Of a DNA stretch of 64,000 bases, positions 1-9,025 are shown one piece after another; within the stretch, counting starts at the first letter, position 1; every line of letters starts with the position of its first letter. Under the pieces are notes generated by a model. That model did not search any database and was not told the DNA's origin. It saw only the letters and a list, made by a program, of their open reading frames with translations. Made by a program: the position numbers and the translations under genes. Source of the DNA: VXOZ01 sp965220045 (GTDB lineage: Bacteria; Chloroflexota; UBA11872; VXOZ01); assembly GCA_965220045.1 (NCBI GenBank), contig OZ244803.1, forward strand, positions 1,426,001-1,490,000, given 5' to 3'.

Positions 1-1655
1 TCATCGAGGAGATTGTTGAGATCTGTGGACTCCATGCCTCCAGCGCCGCGTCCCATGGAAAGCATGTCATGCACAATGCGGTTGGCGCGTTCGCCGTGTG
101 TGCGAATGCGTTCAAGGTTGCCGGTGAGGTCATCGGAGATTTCTTCAATGAGGTCTCGATCATCTTCGGTCATCTCCCCGCCATTCTCGCCTAAGACTTC
201 ACGCAGCTCTTCCAAGAGGTCCGCGGAAGATTCGGAGAAGTTCTTCACGAAGTTGAGCGGATTCTTAATCTCGTGCGCCACACCCGCCGTGAGTTCACCC
301 AAGGCGGCCAGCTTTTCTCGCATAACGATCTGGTCCTGCGCCTTGCGCAGATCGGCCAGCACACTCTCCAATTCATCATTCTTGCCCTGCAGTTCGTCTG
401 CGAGCTTCTCAACCAGGTTAAGGCGCTGCACTTCCAAGGCGTGGCGGCGGAACACCTCGAGTGCTGCCGCCATTTCGGCAACTTCGTCGCGTCCACCAAT
501 CTCCACCTGGGTCTCCAAATCACCGCCGGCCATGCTGCGCATCCACCCCGATAGCATCTCGATGCGGCTCACGACGACCCGGCCGACGAACAACCACACG
601 ATGACGAGAGCGCCAACGATACTGATGAGGCCGATTGCCAGCAGGAGAAGACGACCGGTGAAAATGGCCTGAGTAGATGCCTGTGTGGCTTCCTGAACGC
701 TCTCAGAAGAAGCGCTCACGAGACCTTCCACCTCACTCAGGAGTTGGTTGGCCAAATCGCTATTGCTTTCCAGCAAGTCGTTCTGGTGTTCTAACAACCT
801 TAATTGAGTTGCACGCAAGTCTAGCGCGCTTTCCAAGGCAAATAGCTCTCCAAATACGGGGGATATCTCCGCATAGAACGGAGCATCAGAGAGTGCGAAC
901 AAGCTGCGTTCAATGCGGCTTTGCGCCGACTCAAAGCGCTCTTTTAAGGGCTCGACAAGAGATGCATCGGAAACGACATACGAGTTGGCAAGAATGTCAG
1001 TAGCAACATTGGCGTTTGCCTGAAGAAGCGCCAAGTGATAGTACCGGTAGAATTCTTCCTCCGAGAAGTGCTCCTCCCGTGGCGCGGCCGTCTCACCCAG
1101 GACTTTATGCCCCGTAATCGTATAGAAATACTGTTCATCGATGAGAGGGGTCAGGGTCCTCTCCAGCTTGTTTCCCACATCCGTCAATGCAACCCGTAAC
1201 TGGTTGCTTTCCTCATTCAATTCAAAAGACTCCGACATGCCGTCCTCAACGGCGCCAATGTTGGAAATCAGAGCATCCGCGTGGGCGCGAATCCGCGCAA
1301 AGCGCTCGTCTCCCGCGTCGGCCTGCTCGAGCACGGCAAGTTGCTGTTCAAGGGCGGCATGCGACTCATCGATGCCCGCGGCCACACTGGCGAAGTCTTC
1401 GGTAGAAACTGCGCTTGTAAGGCGCGGGGCAGCGGCCACGAGAGAATTACTGAATTGCGCAACTCTAAAGGCGGCCACCATTTCAGGCACCCTGCCTTCA
1501 TTGACTCGCCGCTGGACGTCCCCAACCTGGTTAAAGGAAAACCAACCGACAAGGCTGGCAGCAATAACGAGCGCCACAGCGCCGCCAATACCCAGATAGA
1601 GTTGGGTGGCGATGCGATATCTGGTCTCCAGCAGACCTTTAATCCAGTCGATCAC
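1..1655 (-). CDS. Membrane sensor histidine kinase with HAMP domain (3' end beyond window)
   Basis: The gene starts inside the window and runs off the left edge, so about 551 residues are visible and the ATPase lobe is missing. A GTG start at 1655 overlaps the stop of the upstream lipoprotein gene as GTGA. An N-terminal membrane helix (about residues 14-36) is followed by about 300 residues of largely helical extracytoplasmic sequence, a second helix near 335-357, a HAMP region, a coiled linker and a HisKA domain with the motif GVAHEIKNPLNF (phospho-acceptor His about residue 461). It should autophosphorylate in response to an external signal. The co-transcribed solute-binding lipoprotein is a likely ligand partner, and the receiver domain of the PP2C phosphatase in the same operon is a likely phosphate acceptor; both links are inferred. 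Confidence 0.9.
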   Translation of the reverse strand, partial: MIDWIKGLLETRYRIATQLYLGIGGAVALVIAASLVGWFSFNQVGDVQRRVNEGRVPEMVAAFRVAQFSNSLVAAAPRLTSAVSTEDFASVAAGIDESHAALEQQLAVLEQADAGDERFARIRAHADALISNIGAVEDGMSESFELNEESNQLRVALTDVGNKLERTLTPLIDEQYFYTITGHKVLGETAAPREEHFSEEEFYRYYHLALLQANANVATDILANSYVVSDASLVEPLKERFESAQSRIERSLFALSDAPFYAEISPVFGELFALESALDLRATQLRLLEHQNDLLESNSDLANQLLSEVEGLVSASSESVQEATQASTQAIFTGRLLLLAIGLISIVGALVIVWLFVGRVVVSRIEMLSGWMRSMAGGDLETQVEIGGRDEVAEMAAALEVFRRHALEVQRLNLVEKLADELQGKNDELESVLADLRKAQDQIVMREKLAALGELTAGVAHEIKNPLNFVKNFSESSADLLEELREVLGENGGEMTEDDRDLIEEISDDLTGNLERIRTHGERANRIVHDMLSMGRGAGGMESTDLNNLLD

Positions 1656-2935
1656 GGTTGTACGTCTCGCAACGTGCCCACAGACTGATAATTGCCCTCG
1701 GCGTCAATCATAGTGAGAAAAACTCTGTCAGAGCCTTGGTTGTCATTCATGCCTTCATAGTTGAGCTCGAATCCACCAAGGTCAATCAACCCAATGCTGC
1801 GCACGCTTTCGAGGAAGCACTGCCGGGTGGGCTCAGGGCCACAGCTTTCGAGCGCTGCGATCGCCAAGCGACCGGCAAGGTAGCCTTCAAGCGAGACAAA
1901 GCCGGGATCGTGCCAGGAAGACAACTCACGCGTGGCGTTGAGGTAGTCCTTCACAATGGGAATAGTTCGGTCAGTTGGAAAAGGGACCACCTGTGTCACG
2001 AATACGCCTTCGCCGTCAGAGCCAAGCTCTTCAGCCAAGGCGTTGCTGCCGACAAATGACACGGTCATAAAGATCGGGTCCATGTCAATTTGCCGGGCCC
2101 ATTTGATCAGAGCGGCCACGGGCGTATAGGCGCCGATCATGATCACCGCTTCAGGGCTGCCGCGCCGCAGGTCAAGCAGGGCGGCTCTCACGGCGATGGT
2201 ATTGCGAGTGTACACACCGATGGACACCATCTCCATGCCGCGCTTCTCAAGGGCTATACGTACACCGTTGTAGCCGGCGCGACCGTAGGAGTCATCCTGA
2301 TAGAGTACGCCGATACGCGTGATGCCCAAGTCTGTGGTCAAGCGCTCGACCATCTCTTCGGTTTCTTGATAGTAGGAGGCGCGCAGGTTGATCACATTCA
2401 CCAACTCATCACTGCGCAGGATCTCGGCGCCGGTAAAGGGAGCAATGTAGGGGACGCCTGCTTCAAACGCAACCGGGACAGCGGAACGGGACGTTGGCGT
2501 GCCAACCGCGCCAATGAGGGCAAAGACGCTGTTTTCTTCGATCAGTTTCTTGGTGTTGGCAATGGCGGCTTCGGGTTCATACGCATCATCAAGGGAGAGG
2601 AGTACCAGTTCACGTCCATGCACGCCGCCCTGCAGGTTGATCTCATGGAAGGCGGCCCGAATACCAAACTCCATATTCTTGCCGAGTTCTTCGGCAGGGC
2701 CGGTAAAGGCGGCGGATTGGCCAAAGAGGATTTGGCTTTCGGTCACGCCGGGAGCGGTAGACTGTGGGACTTCAGCCACAGTTTCCGACGCAGGAGTCGG
2801 TTCGGTGACGGCAGCTTCGCCGTCCTGGGAAGTTGCAGAGCAACCAACGAGATTGGCGACCAAAACAAGCCCGGCAAGCACCCTGATCCCAACGCGAACC
2901 AGCCAGGCCGCCGAAAGGCAGGAGACCTGTTTCAT
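1652..2935 (-). CDS. Lipoprotein solute-binding protein, branched-chain amino-acid (Peripla_BP_6) type
   Basis: A 427-residue periplasmic-binding-protein-fold protein. It has a lipoprotein signal ending in the lipobox LVGCS (Cys about residue 33), then an acidic, Thr/Ser-rich linker and the start of the mature domain near TESQILFGQSAAFTGPA. The sequence resembles LivJ/UrtA-type receptors for amino acids, amides or urea. No permease or ATPase gene lies beside it. Instead it sits between an RsbW-like kinase (ATGA overlap) and a histidine kinase (GTGA overlap), so a role as a ligand receptor for signalling is more likely than transport. The ligand cannot be deduced. Confidence 0.9.
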   Translation of the reverse strand: MKQVSCLSAAWLVRVGIRVLAGLVLVANLVGCSATSQDGEAAVTEPTPASETVAEVPQSTAPGVTESQILFGQSAAFTGPAEELGKNMEFGIRAAFHEINLQGGVHGRELVLLSLDDAYEPEAAIANTKKLIEENSVFALIGAVGTPTSRSAVPVAFEAGVPYIAPFTGAEILRSDELVNVINLRASYYQETEEMVERLTTDLGITRIGVLYQDDSYGRAGYNGVRIALEKRGMEMVSIGVYTRNTIAVRAALLDLRRGSPEAVIMIGAYTPVAALIKWARQIDMDPIFMTVSFVGSNALAEELGSDGEGVFVTQVVPFPTDRTIPIVKDYLNATRELSSWHDPGFVSLEGYLAGRLAIAALESCGPEPTRQCFLESVRSIGLIDLGGFELNYEGMNDNQGSDRVFLTMIDAEGNYQSVGTLRDVQP

Positions 2936-3357
2936 TTGTCTAAGCTCGTAACCAGAGTGAGATGGTTTTTGCCCTCTTCCCTGCGGTACCGTACGTCATC
3001 CATCATCTTGCGCACGAGATGGATACCCAAGCCGCCGATGTTCCTATCTTCAAGTTCCGCGTCTACATCGGGCTTCGGTGCGTCGGTCAACGGGTCAAAG
3101 GGCCGGCCGTCATCAACAATTTCAATGGTCAGGGAGTTTCCGTCAGCAATCAGTGAAATGTCAATTTCATGTAGGCCATCTTCATGACCGTAATTCATGA
3201 CGTTGATCACGATTTCCTCAAGGGCCAGATTTATCTTAAATACAAGGTCTAACGGCCACTCAGCCTCTTCCGCAAATTCCTCGATTGCGGCTGAGACACG
3301 ATCCAATTCGTCGTGTCTGTTCTCGACCCTTAGGTGCAATTCTGTGCCCAACGCCAT
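2932..3357 (-). CDS. RsbW-like anti-sigma factor serine/threonine kinase
   Basis: A small GHKL-ATPase of about 141 residues. The N-box EEIVINVMNYG, the G1 box VDDGRPFDP and the G2 segment GGLGIHLVR are all present, as in RsbW/SpoIIAB-type kinases that bind a sigma factor and phosphorylate a STAS antagonist. ATG at 3357 overlaps the preceding stop as TGATG; a GTG at 3360 is the alternative. The gene is followed by the binding-protein lipoprotein with an ATGA overlap. No sigma factor gene lies in the window, so the partner is encoded elsewhere or the output is not a sigma factor. Confidence 0.9.
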   Translation of the reverse strand: MALGTELHLRVENRHDELDRVSAAIEEFAEEAEWPLDLVFKINLALEEIVINVMNYGHEDGLHEIDISLIADGNSLTIEIVDDGRPFDPLTDAPKPDVDAELEDRNIGGLGIHLVRKMMDDVRYRREEGKNHLTLVTSLDK

Positions 3358-4514
3358 CACTCGCTACGAGACACTGCTAAGCATGTAATGTCATCAGATT
3401 GAGGTGTATCGCCAGCAAATTCACTCACGGCGCTGAATACTGCTTCATTGGCTTCTTTGGGGTTGCTGGGAGGATTGGCAGCGAAGACTTCCTGCAAACG
3501 CTCCACACCAAACTCCTCACCCTCCTCATTCATGGCCTCAGTAACGCCATCTGTATAGAGGAAGGCAAATTCGCCCGGAGCCAAGTTCACGGTTTGTTGC
3601 TGGTACGGCAATCCCGGTGCAACTCCAAGCGCAATGCCGCCAGTTAGCGGGAGCAAGTAGGAACTGCCGTCGGGATGGACGATTAGGGGGCTGTTATGTC
3701 CACCGTTGGCGTAGGCAAGTTCCCCACTAAACGGGTTGTAGACCGCATAGAGAATAGTTACAAACATCCCGGTGTCATTGTCTTCATGAAGGAGTTCGTT
3801 GACTTCACCGAGCACTTGACCGGGTTCCCCCATGCCAATGGCTGCGCCCTTTAGGAGTGTTCGGCTCGACATCATGAAGAGTGCGGCTGGAACGCCTTTG
3901 TCAGAGACGTCCGCAATGGCGAGCCCAATCAGTCCGTCTTCCAGAACTAAGACGTCGAAGAAGTCCCCGCCAACATTGCGAGCGGGTTCCATGCTGGCAA
4001 AAATCTCGTAGTTATCACCTTGAGGAAACAGTGTTGGCAAAATGGATTGCTGGATTTGGCTGGCGACGTTCAACTCATTCTGCAACGCCACCAGTTTATC
4101 GCGGGAAGATAGGGCTTCACGCCATTCGGTCATATGGCTGAGCGTACGGTCAATAGTGATTTGCAGGTCCGCGAAGTCCAGGGGCTTGGTGACAAAGTCA
4201 AACGCACCGCGGTTCATGGCAGTGCGGATGTTCTTCATGTCTCCATAGGCCGAAACGATAACAGAGCGAATATTGGGGTCAACTTTGGGAATTTGCTCGA
4301 GAAGCGTCAGGCCGTCCATTCGCGGCATATTGATATCCGAAAGGACCATATCAATATCGTCCTGTTCGTTTAGGCGTTCCAACGCTTCAATGCCATTCTG
4401 CGCAAAGACAAATGTGTAGCGCCCTGCTCGTATGTGTCGACGCATCCGCTGCAGCATGAGCGGCTCAAGATCCGGCTCATCGTCAACAACGAGAATCTTA
4501 TAGGGGGGTTCCAT
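3357..4514 (-). CDS. Response regulator with PP2C/SpoIIE phosphatase output
   Basis: A two-domain protein of 385 residues. The receiver domain (about 5-125) has the acidic pair in VVDDEP, the phospho-acceptor Asp in LSDINMP and the Lys in TKPLD. A short coiled linker follows, then a PP2C phosphatase domain (about 175-383) with metal-binding acidic motifs FFDVLVLEDG, ADVSDKGVPA, YTDGVTEA and SDDITCLAV. Family knowledge: such RsbU-like phosphatases dephosphorylate a STAS antagonist to free the sigma factor. Here the kinase at the end of the operon is a plausible activator. It lies 92 bp downstream of the STAS gene. Confidence 0.93.
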   Translation of the reverse strand: MEPPYKILVVDDEPDLEPLMLQRMRRHIRAGRYTFVFAQNGIEALERLNEQDDIDMVLSDINMPRMDGLTLLEQIPKVDPNIRSVIVSAYGDMKNIRTAMNRGAFDFVTKPLDFADLQITIDRTLSHMTEWREALSSRDKLVALQNELNVASQIQQSILPTLFPQGDNYEIFASMEPARNVGGDFFDVLVLEDGLIGLAIADVSDKGVPAALFMMSSRTLLKGAAIGMGEPGQVLGEVNELLHEDNDTGMFVTILYAVYNPFSGELAYANGGHNSPLIVHPDGSSYLLPLTGGIALGVAPGLPYQQQTVNLAPGEFAFLYTDGVTEAMNEEGEEFGVERLQEVFAANPPSNPKEANEAVFSAVSEFAGDTPQSDDITCLAVSRSE

Positions 4515-4606
4515 TGTTCCCTTTCCTCGAGAACGACAGAATCTGGCTCAAGTGGTATTCCTCTTGAGCCAGCGGGAGTTCTCGACGCCTTGAAAGAGTG
4601 GGCAGT

Positions 4607-4945
4607 CTAATTGTTGAGAGCGCCAACTGCCTCATCACGAGAATCGTGCACGGCAATAATCTGATCGAAGCCGCTGATCTCAAAGATCTCTCGGATTGAC
4701 TCCGAAAGTGAGCACACAGCAAACTTCGCATCCTGTTTCTGAAGGGACTTTGCCGTCAGCAGAATGACCCGTAGTCCGGCACTACTAATGTAAGAGACTT
4801 CCTCCAAGTCCAAAACTACGGCACGCTCGCTGGAGTCAATCGCAGCATCCAATGCATCCTGGAATTCACGGGCATTAGCGCCATCGATACGACCCTCAGT
4901 CTTCGCGATCAGAGTGTTGTCTTGCCGCTCGGTTGTAACTCCCAT
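4607..4945 (-). CDS. STAS-domain anti-sigma factor antagonist (RsbV/SpoIIAA type)
   Basis: A 112-residue single STAS domain. The conserved phosphorylation segment is visible as EEVSYISSAGLRVI, with the target serine in ISSAG. The ATG at 4945 is chosen because GAAGGAGAT lies about 8 nt upstream; a longer frame from 5023 has no such site and adds unrelated residues. It is the first gene of the coupled signalling operon, so its product, the PP2C phosphatase and the RsbW-like kinase form a complete partner-switching triad. Confidence 0.93.
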   Translation of the reverse strand: MGVTTERQDNTLIAKTEGRIDGANAREFQDALDAAIDSSERAVVLDLEEVSYISSAGLRVILLTAKSLQKQDAKFAVCSLSESIREIFEISGFDQIIAVHDSRDEAVGALNN

Positions 4946-5070
4946 TCGGATAATCTCCTTCAAGTGTTGCGACTTTGCACTTAGCTGACGACAATGCCAA
5001 GCAATTCGGCGTACGGTTGCCAAAACCGGCGTGATGCTTTCACTGCATTGGCACCCTCGCTCTGGATCTT

Positions 5071-5095
5071 AGCGAGTCTCGCAACGAAACTCGCT
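5071..5095. repeat. Inverted repeat in the leader of the signalling operon
   Basis: AGCGAGT (5071-5077) and ACTCGCT (5089-5095) form a perfect 7-bp inverted repeat with an 11-nt centre. It lies about 130 bp upstream of the STAS gene start. It could be an operator or an RNA hairpin in the leader; no poly-U tract follows on the minus strand. Confidence 0.5.
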
Positions 5096-5126
5096 AGTAT
5101 CTCAGCTCTGCTCAAACTTAGAACCT

Positions 5127-5132
5127 ACTATA
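5127..5132 (-). promoter_or_regulatory. Possible -10 box for the signalling operon
   Basis: TATAGT reads on the minus strand about 180 bp upstream of the STAS gene. No convincing -35 box lies 16-18 bp further upstream, so either the promoter is weak or activated, or this is chance. If used, the inverted repeat at 5071-5095 would lie in the transcribed leader. Confidence 0.25.
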
Positions 5133-5884
5133 CCATCTTTGCCGGATACGTTTCGCAGGTTCCACAGAGGCTACTTGGCGCACCTTAGATAATACCGAAA
5201 TCGCTTCATGGAAACAAAGTTTGGCCGGTCCGGCAGCATCGGAGGCACCACGTGCACACCCACATCGTCTACTTGCCTAATTCGTCGCACTAGCGCTCCT
5301 GTGGTGAACCGCCATGCAGACTGGTCAATGCTGGATGCGACACCACACTATCAACTAACGCTTGGTATGTCAAGGCAGGCCAAGACGGCGCAGTTTCCCC
5401 ATGAATTGAGAGCAATCTCCTTGCTCTGCCGCTACTCTGAATTCTAGCAATGCTCTGCGTCATGCGTTGGTTTGCCGGCACGATTACGACCACGCTGCCA
5501 GTAGATTCAGCAATACCCAGCGCAAATGCCGCCCGCGCAGTTTCCACACGCGACGCTTGGACGTAGCGCTGACCGGCTGCTATCCACTCTTTGAGAAGGG
5601 GCGCCATGACCCAGAGACGGTACCGTGTGCTTCTGGTGCCATTGAAGTAAGTACCGGCCCGGATATCAGGGCAGAACTGCAGAACCACGTACTACTGCAG
5701 CTAAGCTGAGAAGACATCCACCGACAAGAGTGGGGAACCGCAGCGCCGAGAATGGCACAATTGAGAGCAAAGTGAGCAAGAGAGTTAAGTAGGGAGTCGT
5801 ATGCGCGCAGGTGCCTTTGCCATTCAGCATAGCGCGAGTCCAGCCGAACTCCGTGGAAGCAGCCGCTAGAAGGGGGTGATTTGC
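5133..5884. other. Gene-poor stretch with one doubtful minus-strand reading frame
   Basis: About 750 bp without a recognisable gene. A minus-strand frame at 5290-5688 (132 residues) has a plausible composition in its middle part (ARAAFALGIAESTGSVVVIV) but matches no family I know, and no good ribosome-binding site was found. It may be a gene remnant. Nothing else with coding character was seen. Confidence 0.3.
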
Positions 5885-6304
5885 ATGGCGATTGCCGGTT
5901 GGGTGCTTTTCGTATGCGCTTTCTTGTTCGCGCTGCGTGTAGGCGGGCAGGTAATAGTCGCGCTCTATGCGCCCCGCTGGTTGCCAGCCATGCATCACTG
6001 GTATTCGGGGCTGATGCCGTACCGCTATCTGCTGCCGGCGCAATTGGTCTTGCTGACGCTCTTGGTCCTCATTGCCTATGACGTTTCTCGCATGGATGGG
6101 TTCTTTGCCGACAGCGGTTGGGAGGCCTTGTCCGTACCCCTAAGAATTGGTGCGGTTGTATATTTCGCCGCAATGGTCGTGCGCTATGTGCTTACCATGG
6201 CTCTCAAGCCCGAGAGACGATGGTTCAAGCGCACAATACCCATCTGGTTTCATATGGTCTTGGCAACAGCCCTGTGGACGTTTGGCAGCTATCATAGCCC
6301 GTGA
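5885..6304 (+). CDS. Small integral membrane protein, function unknown
   Basis: 139 residues with about four hydrophobic segments: near the N-terminus (GWVLFVCAFLFAL), around residues 45-65 (LLPAQLVLLTLLVLIAY), around 85-105 and near the C-terminus. ATG at 5885 is preferred over the in-frame GTG at 5876 because the AGGGGGTGAT stretch then serves as ribosome-binding site at good distance. The 3' end overlaps the end of the convergent flavin monooxygenase gene by 13 bp. I do not recognise the family. Confidence 0.65.
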   Translation: MAIAGWVLFVCAFLFALRVGGQVIVALYAPRWLPAMHHWYSGLMPYRYLLPAQLVLLTLLVLIAYDVSRMDGFFADSGWEALSVPLRIGAVVYFAAMVVRYVLTMALKPERRWFKRTIPIWFHMVLATALWTFGSYHSP

Positions 6305-7449
6305 TCCGCGTGGATCAGGCGAGCGATACGCTTGGCGTCAATCGCGATGTTGTAGAGGCCGCCCCTGCCGTCATAGTTGTGCCCTACAAAGTAGAGTCCC
6401 GGGCAGTCGATGCTGCGGACTCGGTCCCGGCGTTTGGCAAAACCGCACGTGTCCCGGTCAGCCAGGTCTCCCATCCAGTCAATCGCCGCCTGATAGCCGG
6501 TAGCCAGTATTACGCAATCAAACCCTCGTTCCGTGCCATCGGCAAACTGTGCGCCGTGGTCCGTGAAGCCTGTGACTTCCCCCAGGAGCGCGACAGTGCC
6601 GGAACGTATCGAGTTGGCAAGCTTCAGGCCGATCAGGGGCACGTCCGGACACTCGCCATACCCCTGCTTGCGCGGGATCGGGGTCCCGCCGCGGGCGGCC
6701 GCGCCGATAGCTCCGAGGAGCCGTGCCAAGCGTTGTTGTAGGCGCTTAGGCAGCCAGGAGATCGCCCAGCCCAGGTATTGGCTCGGAATCCCCGCGATGC
6801 TCCGCGGGACATTGTTGGCACCCGACCGCACTGACACTGACACATTGGCGCCCGCGTCCGCAAGCTCTGTTGCGATTTCCGCGCCGGAGTTTCCGATGCC
6901 GACGACCAACACGTGCTGCCGAACATACGGCGAAGGCCGCCGGTACTCAGAACTGTGCACGACAGTGCCGCTATATTCTGCGAGGCCGGGTAGTTGCGGC
7001 AACACGGGCGCCGACATGATGCCGGTTGCTACGACTACAGCCTGCGCCTCGATCCAACCGGAGTCCGTCTTCACACGCCAATTGTCCCCTGCCCGCTCGA
7101 GGGCACGCGCCTCTACGCCAACCTGCAGGGGAATGTTGAACCGCTCTACATAGCGTGTGAGATAGCACAAGAATTCAGCGCGAGAGGGAAAGAGGTCCGT
7201 GCCTTTGGGGTACGACATGCCGGGCAAAGCGCTGAGGTGTCTTCCTGTATGCAAGCGGAGGCTGTCGTAGGTGTGGCTCCACATCCACCCGGGACGCGCG
7301 CCCTTCTCAAGCACGACGTGCTCGACGCCCCGCTCACCCAATTGCTGCGAAACAGCCAGCCCTCCTGGTCCGCCGCCGACGACGATGACCTCCGTAGCCG
7401 TCAAGCCTTGCGGAGCCGCGAAGGCATCCTGAACCGAGACATCCTGCAT
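6292..7449 (-). CDS. Flavin-containing monooxygenase (FMO/YUCCA-CzcO type)
   Basis: A 385-residue FAD- and NADPH-dependent oxidoreductase. The FAD Rossmann motif GGGPGGLAVSQQL is near residue 25, a second dinucleotide motif GIGNSGAEIATELA is near residue 183, and ILATGYQ near the C-terminus matches the ATG-containing FMO motif. FMO-family enzymes oxygenate soft nucleophiles or ketones; the substrate is unknown. The N-terminus carries about 15 residues before the first strand, so the start may be slightly too far upstream. It is convergent with the small membrane protein and not obviously in an operon. Confidence 0.88.
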   Translation of the reverse strand: MQDVSVQDAFAAPQGLTATEVIVVGGGPGGLAVSQQLGERGVEHVVLEKGARPGWMWSHTYDSLRLHTGRHLSALPGMSYPKGTDLFPSRAEFLCYLTRYVERFNIPLQVGVEARALERAGDNWRVKTDSGWIEAQAVVVATGIMSAPVLPQLPGLAEYSGTVVHSSEYRRPSPYVRQHVLVVGIGNSGAEIATELADAGANVSVSVRSGANNVPRSIAGIPSQYLGWAISWLPKRLQQRLARLLGAIGAAARGGTPIPRKQGYGECPDVPLIGLKLANSIRSGTVALLGEVTGFTDHGAQFADGTERGFDCVILATGYQAAIDWMGDLADRDTCGFAKRRDRVRSIDCPGLYFVGHNYDGRGGLYNIAIDAKRIARLIHADHGL

Positions 7450-7686
7450 CTACTGTTGCCTTACATTAATTGCCTTACACTGCGAAGATCAGCACGAATC
7501 AAACCGGGTCACTTGCACCGGAAGCAAACTGTGAAGCCGGGATTTATCTAGACCTGTTTAGCCGCCAAGAATCAGATGCAATCCTAGGCGCGCTCAAAGT
7601 AGTACACTACTGAAGTCCGCTACTGTTGCAGTCAAGAGTTAGACAAATCTCATCGAGAAACAGCGCACAGGATCTTCCGGCAAGCA

Positions 7687-8544
7687 ATGCGGGTCCTAAT
7701 CACAGGCGGAAACGGGCAGCTCGCCCACGATCTACAACGTGCCCTTTGCGGCCATGAGGTGCACTCACTTCCTCGCAAGCGCCTGGACATTTGTGATCGC
7801 GCTCAAACGGCGGCAATTATCCAAGCCGTGAAGCCCGATGTGCTCATCAATACTGCGGCTTTCCATCATGTCGATGACTGTGAATCGCAGCAAGAACTCG
7901 CCTTTGCTACCAATGCCTTCGCTGTGCGCTACCTCGCTCAGCTCTGTAAAGAGCAAGATGCGTTGTTCGTGCACGTTAGCACCGACTACGTCTTTGGCGG
8001 TCAGGCCAAACGCTTCCCCTTGAGCGAAGACGACATACCTGCTCCGCTTTCAGTATATGGAACCTCTAAGCTGGCGGGGGAATATCTTGCGCAATTGACG
8101 TGGCGCAAATCGTTGATCGTACGTACGTGCGGGCTTTACGGCGTGGCCGGAGCGAGCGGTAGGGGAGGCAATTTCGTGCAAACCATGTTGCGTAAGGCGC
8201 GCGAAGGAGCCGCGTTGCGGGTGGTGGACGACCAGGAGTGTACACCGACTGCGACCAAAGACCTCGCGCAGAAGGTTGCACGGTTAATCACGCAAGACCT
8301 CACCGGCATCGTCCACATTACCAACGCGGGTTCATGCACCTGGTATGAATTTGCCAAGGCAATCTTTGCGATCGCCGGCATCGACGCGGACCTCACTCCC
8401 ACTACGTCACAGGAATATGAAACGCCGGCGGTGCGACCTCCGTACTCGGTTCTCGCGCGCGGACGACTGGCCGCGCTCGGCCAAGACGATCTGCGTCCGT
8501 GGCAGGCGGCGCTTGCCAGCTACCTAGAAGAGGCAGCCCGGTGA
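7687..8544 (+). CDS. rmlD: dTDP-4-dehydrorhamnose reductase (RmlD/RfbD)
   Basis: A 285-residue extended-SDR enzyme that reduces dTDP-4-keto-L-rhamnose to dTDP-L-rhamnose. The N-terminal NADPH motif is GGNGQLAHDL, the segment STDYVFGGQ is typical of RmlD, and the catalytic Tyr-Lys pair is in YGTSKLAGE. The usual partner genes rmlA and rmlC are not adjacent; rmlB lies about 28 kb away in this window. The ATG at 7687 has only a weak upstream purine run. Confidence 0.9.
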   Translation: MRVLITGGNGQLAHDLQRALCGHEVHSLPRKRLDICDRAQTAAIIQAVKPDVLINTAAFHHVDDCESQQELAFATNAFAVRYLAQLCKEQDALFVHVSTDYVFGGQAKRFPLSEDDIPAPLSVYGTSKLAGEYLAQLTWRKSLIVRTCGLYGVAGASGRGGNFVQTMLRKAREGAALRVVDDQECTPTATKDLAQKVARLITQDLTGIVHITNAGSCTWYEFAKAIFAIAGIDADLTPTTSQEYETPAVRPPYSVLARGRLAALGQDDLRPWQAALASYLEEAAR

Positions 8545-8609
8545 GATATTTGGTTGGCAGATTAATTCCCTTGACAGCGGCACGTACCAGTTGTACTGAA
8601 ACTGCTGCC

Positions 8610-8960
8610 TTATGTCACGTCTAGACCAATGTCCTTGCCAAAGAGGCGAAACATCCTTGAGCTCTGGCGCACGTTGTAGCCTGTGAACTCCTGACGCTCT
8701 ATCACTTTGTCGGCCTGAGGTTCTGACTGCGCGCGCTCGATCATCACACTGCTGGTCCACGCTTGAAAATCGCTCTTCGACTCCCAGTGCGTTACAACTA
8801 AGTACTCTTCGTATGGGCGCCCTTCTGAGTCATCCGTCTTCCACAACTCTAAGCTCAGGAATCCCGGTTGATTCTGTACACCTTGACGCTCCTTGAAGCG
8901 CTTTTCTAACTTCCCTCCCGACTTCGCCTGGATCCTGATCCTGTTCGTCGCAATGTACAT
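8610..8960 (-). CDS. ABM-superfamily monooxygenase, HmoA/IsdG-like (possible heme-degrading)
   Basis: 116 residues with the ferredoxin-like ABM fold pattern: an N-terminal strand MYIATNRIRI, the segment QPGFLSLELWKTDD and the strand EYLVVTHWES. These match HmoA-like proteins, which in Firmicutes degrade heme. The neighbouring decayed FecCD and FecE genes, read in the same direction upstream, suggest it was the last gene of an iron or heme uptake operon. Heme degradation itself is not proven by the sequence. AGAGG lies 10 nt before the ATG. Confidence 0.75.
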   Translation of the reverse strand: MYIATNRIRIQAKSGGKLEKRFKERQGVQNQPGFLSLELWKTDDSEGRPYEEYLVVTHWESKSDFQAWTSSVMIERAQSEPQADKVIERQEFTGYNVRQSSRMFRLFGKDIGLDVT

Positions 8961-9025
8961 GGTTTCTTGCCTCTATCGCTGTGTGCCTAGCTAGAGAATT
9001 CGGTTTACCAACAATACCAAATTAG

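Noticed and set aside
2090..3187. 365-codon plus-strand frame opposite the binding-protein gene
   Set aside because: Antisense to a clear lipoprotein and kinase pair; no homology pattern.
5290..5688. Protein-coding gene in the gap between the signalling operon and the membrane protein
   Set aside because: No recognisable domain and no ribosome-binding site; kept as a doubtful remnant only.
8571..8597. Plus-strand promoter TTGACA...TGTACT after rmlD
   Set aside because: The spacing is 15 bp and there is no plus-strand gene downstream.
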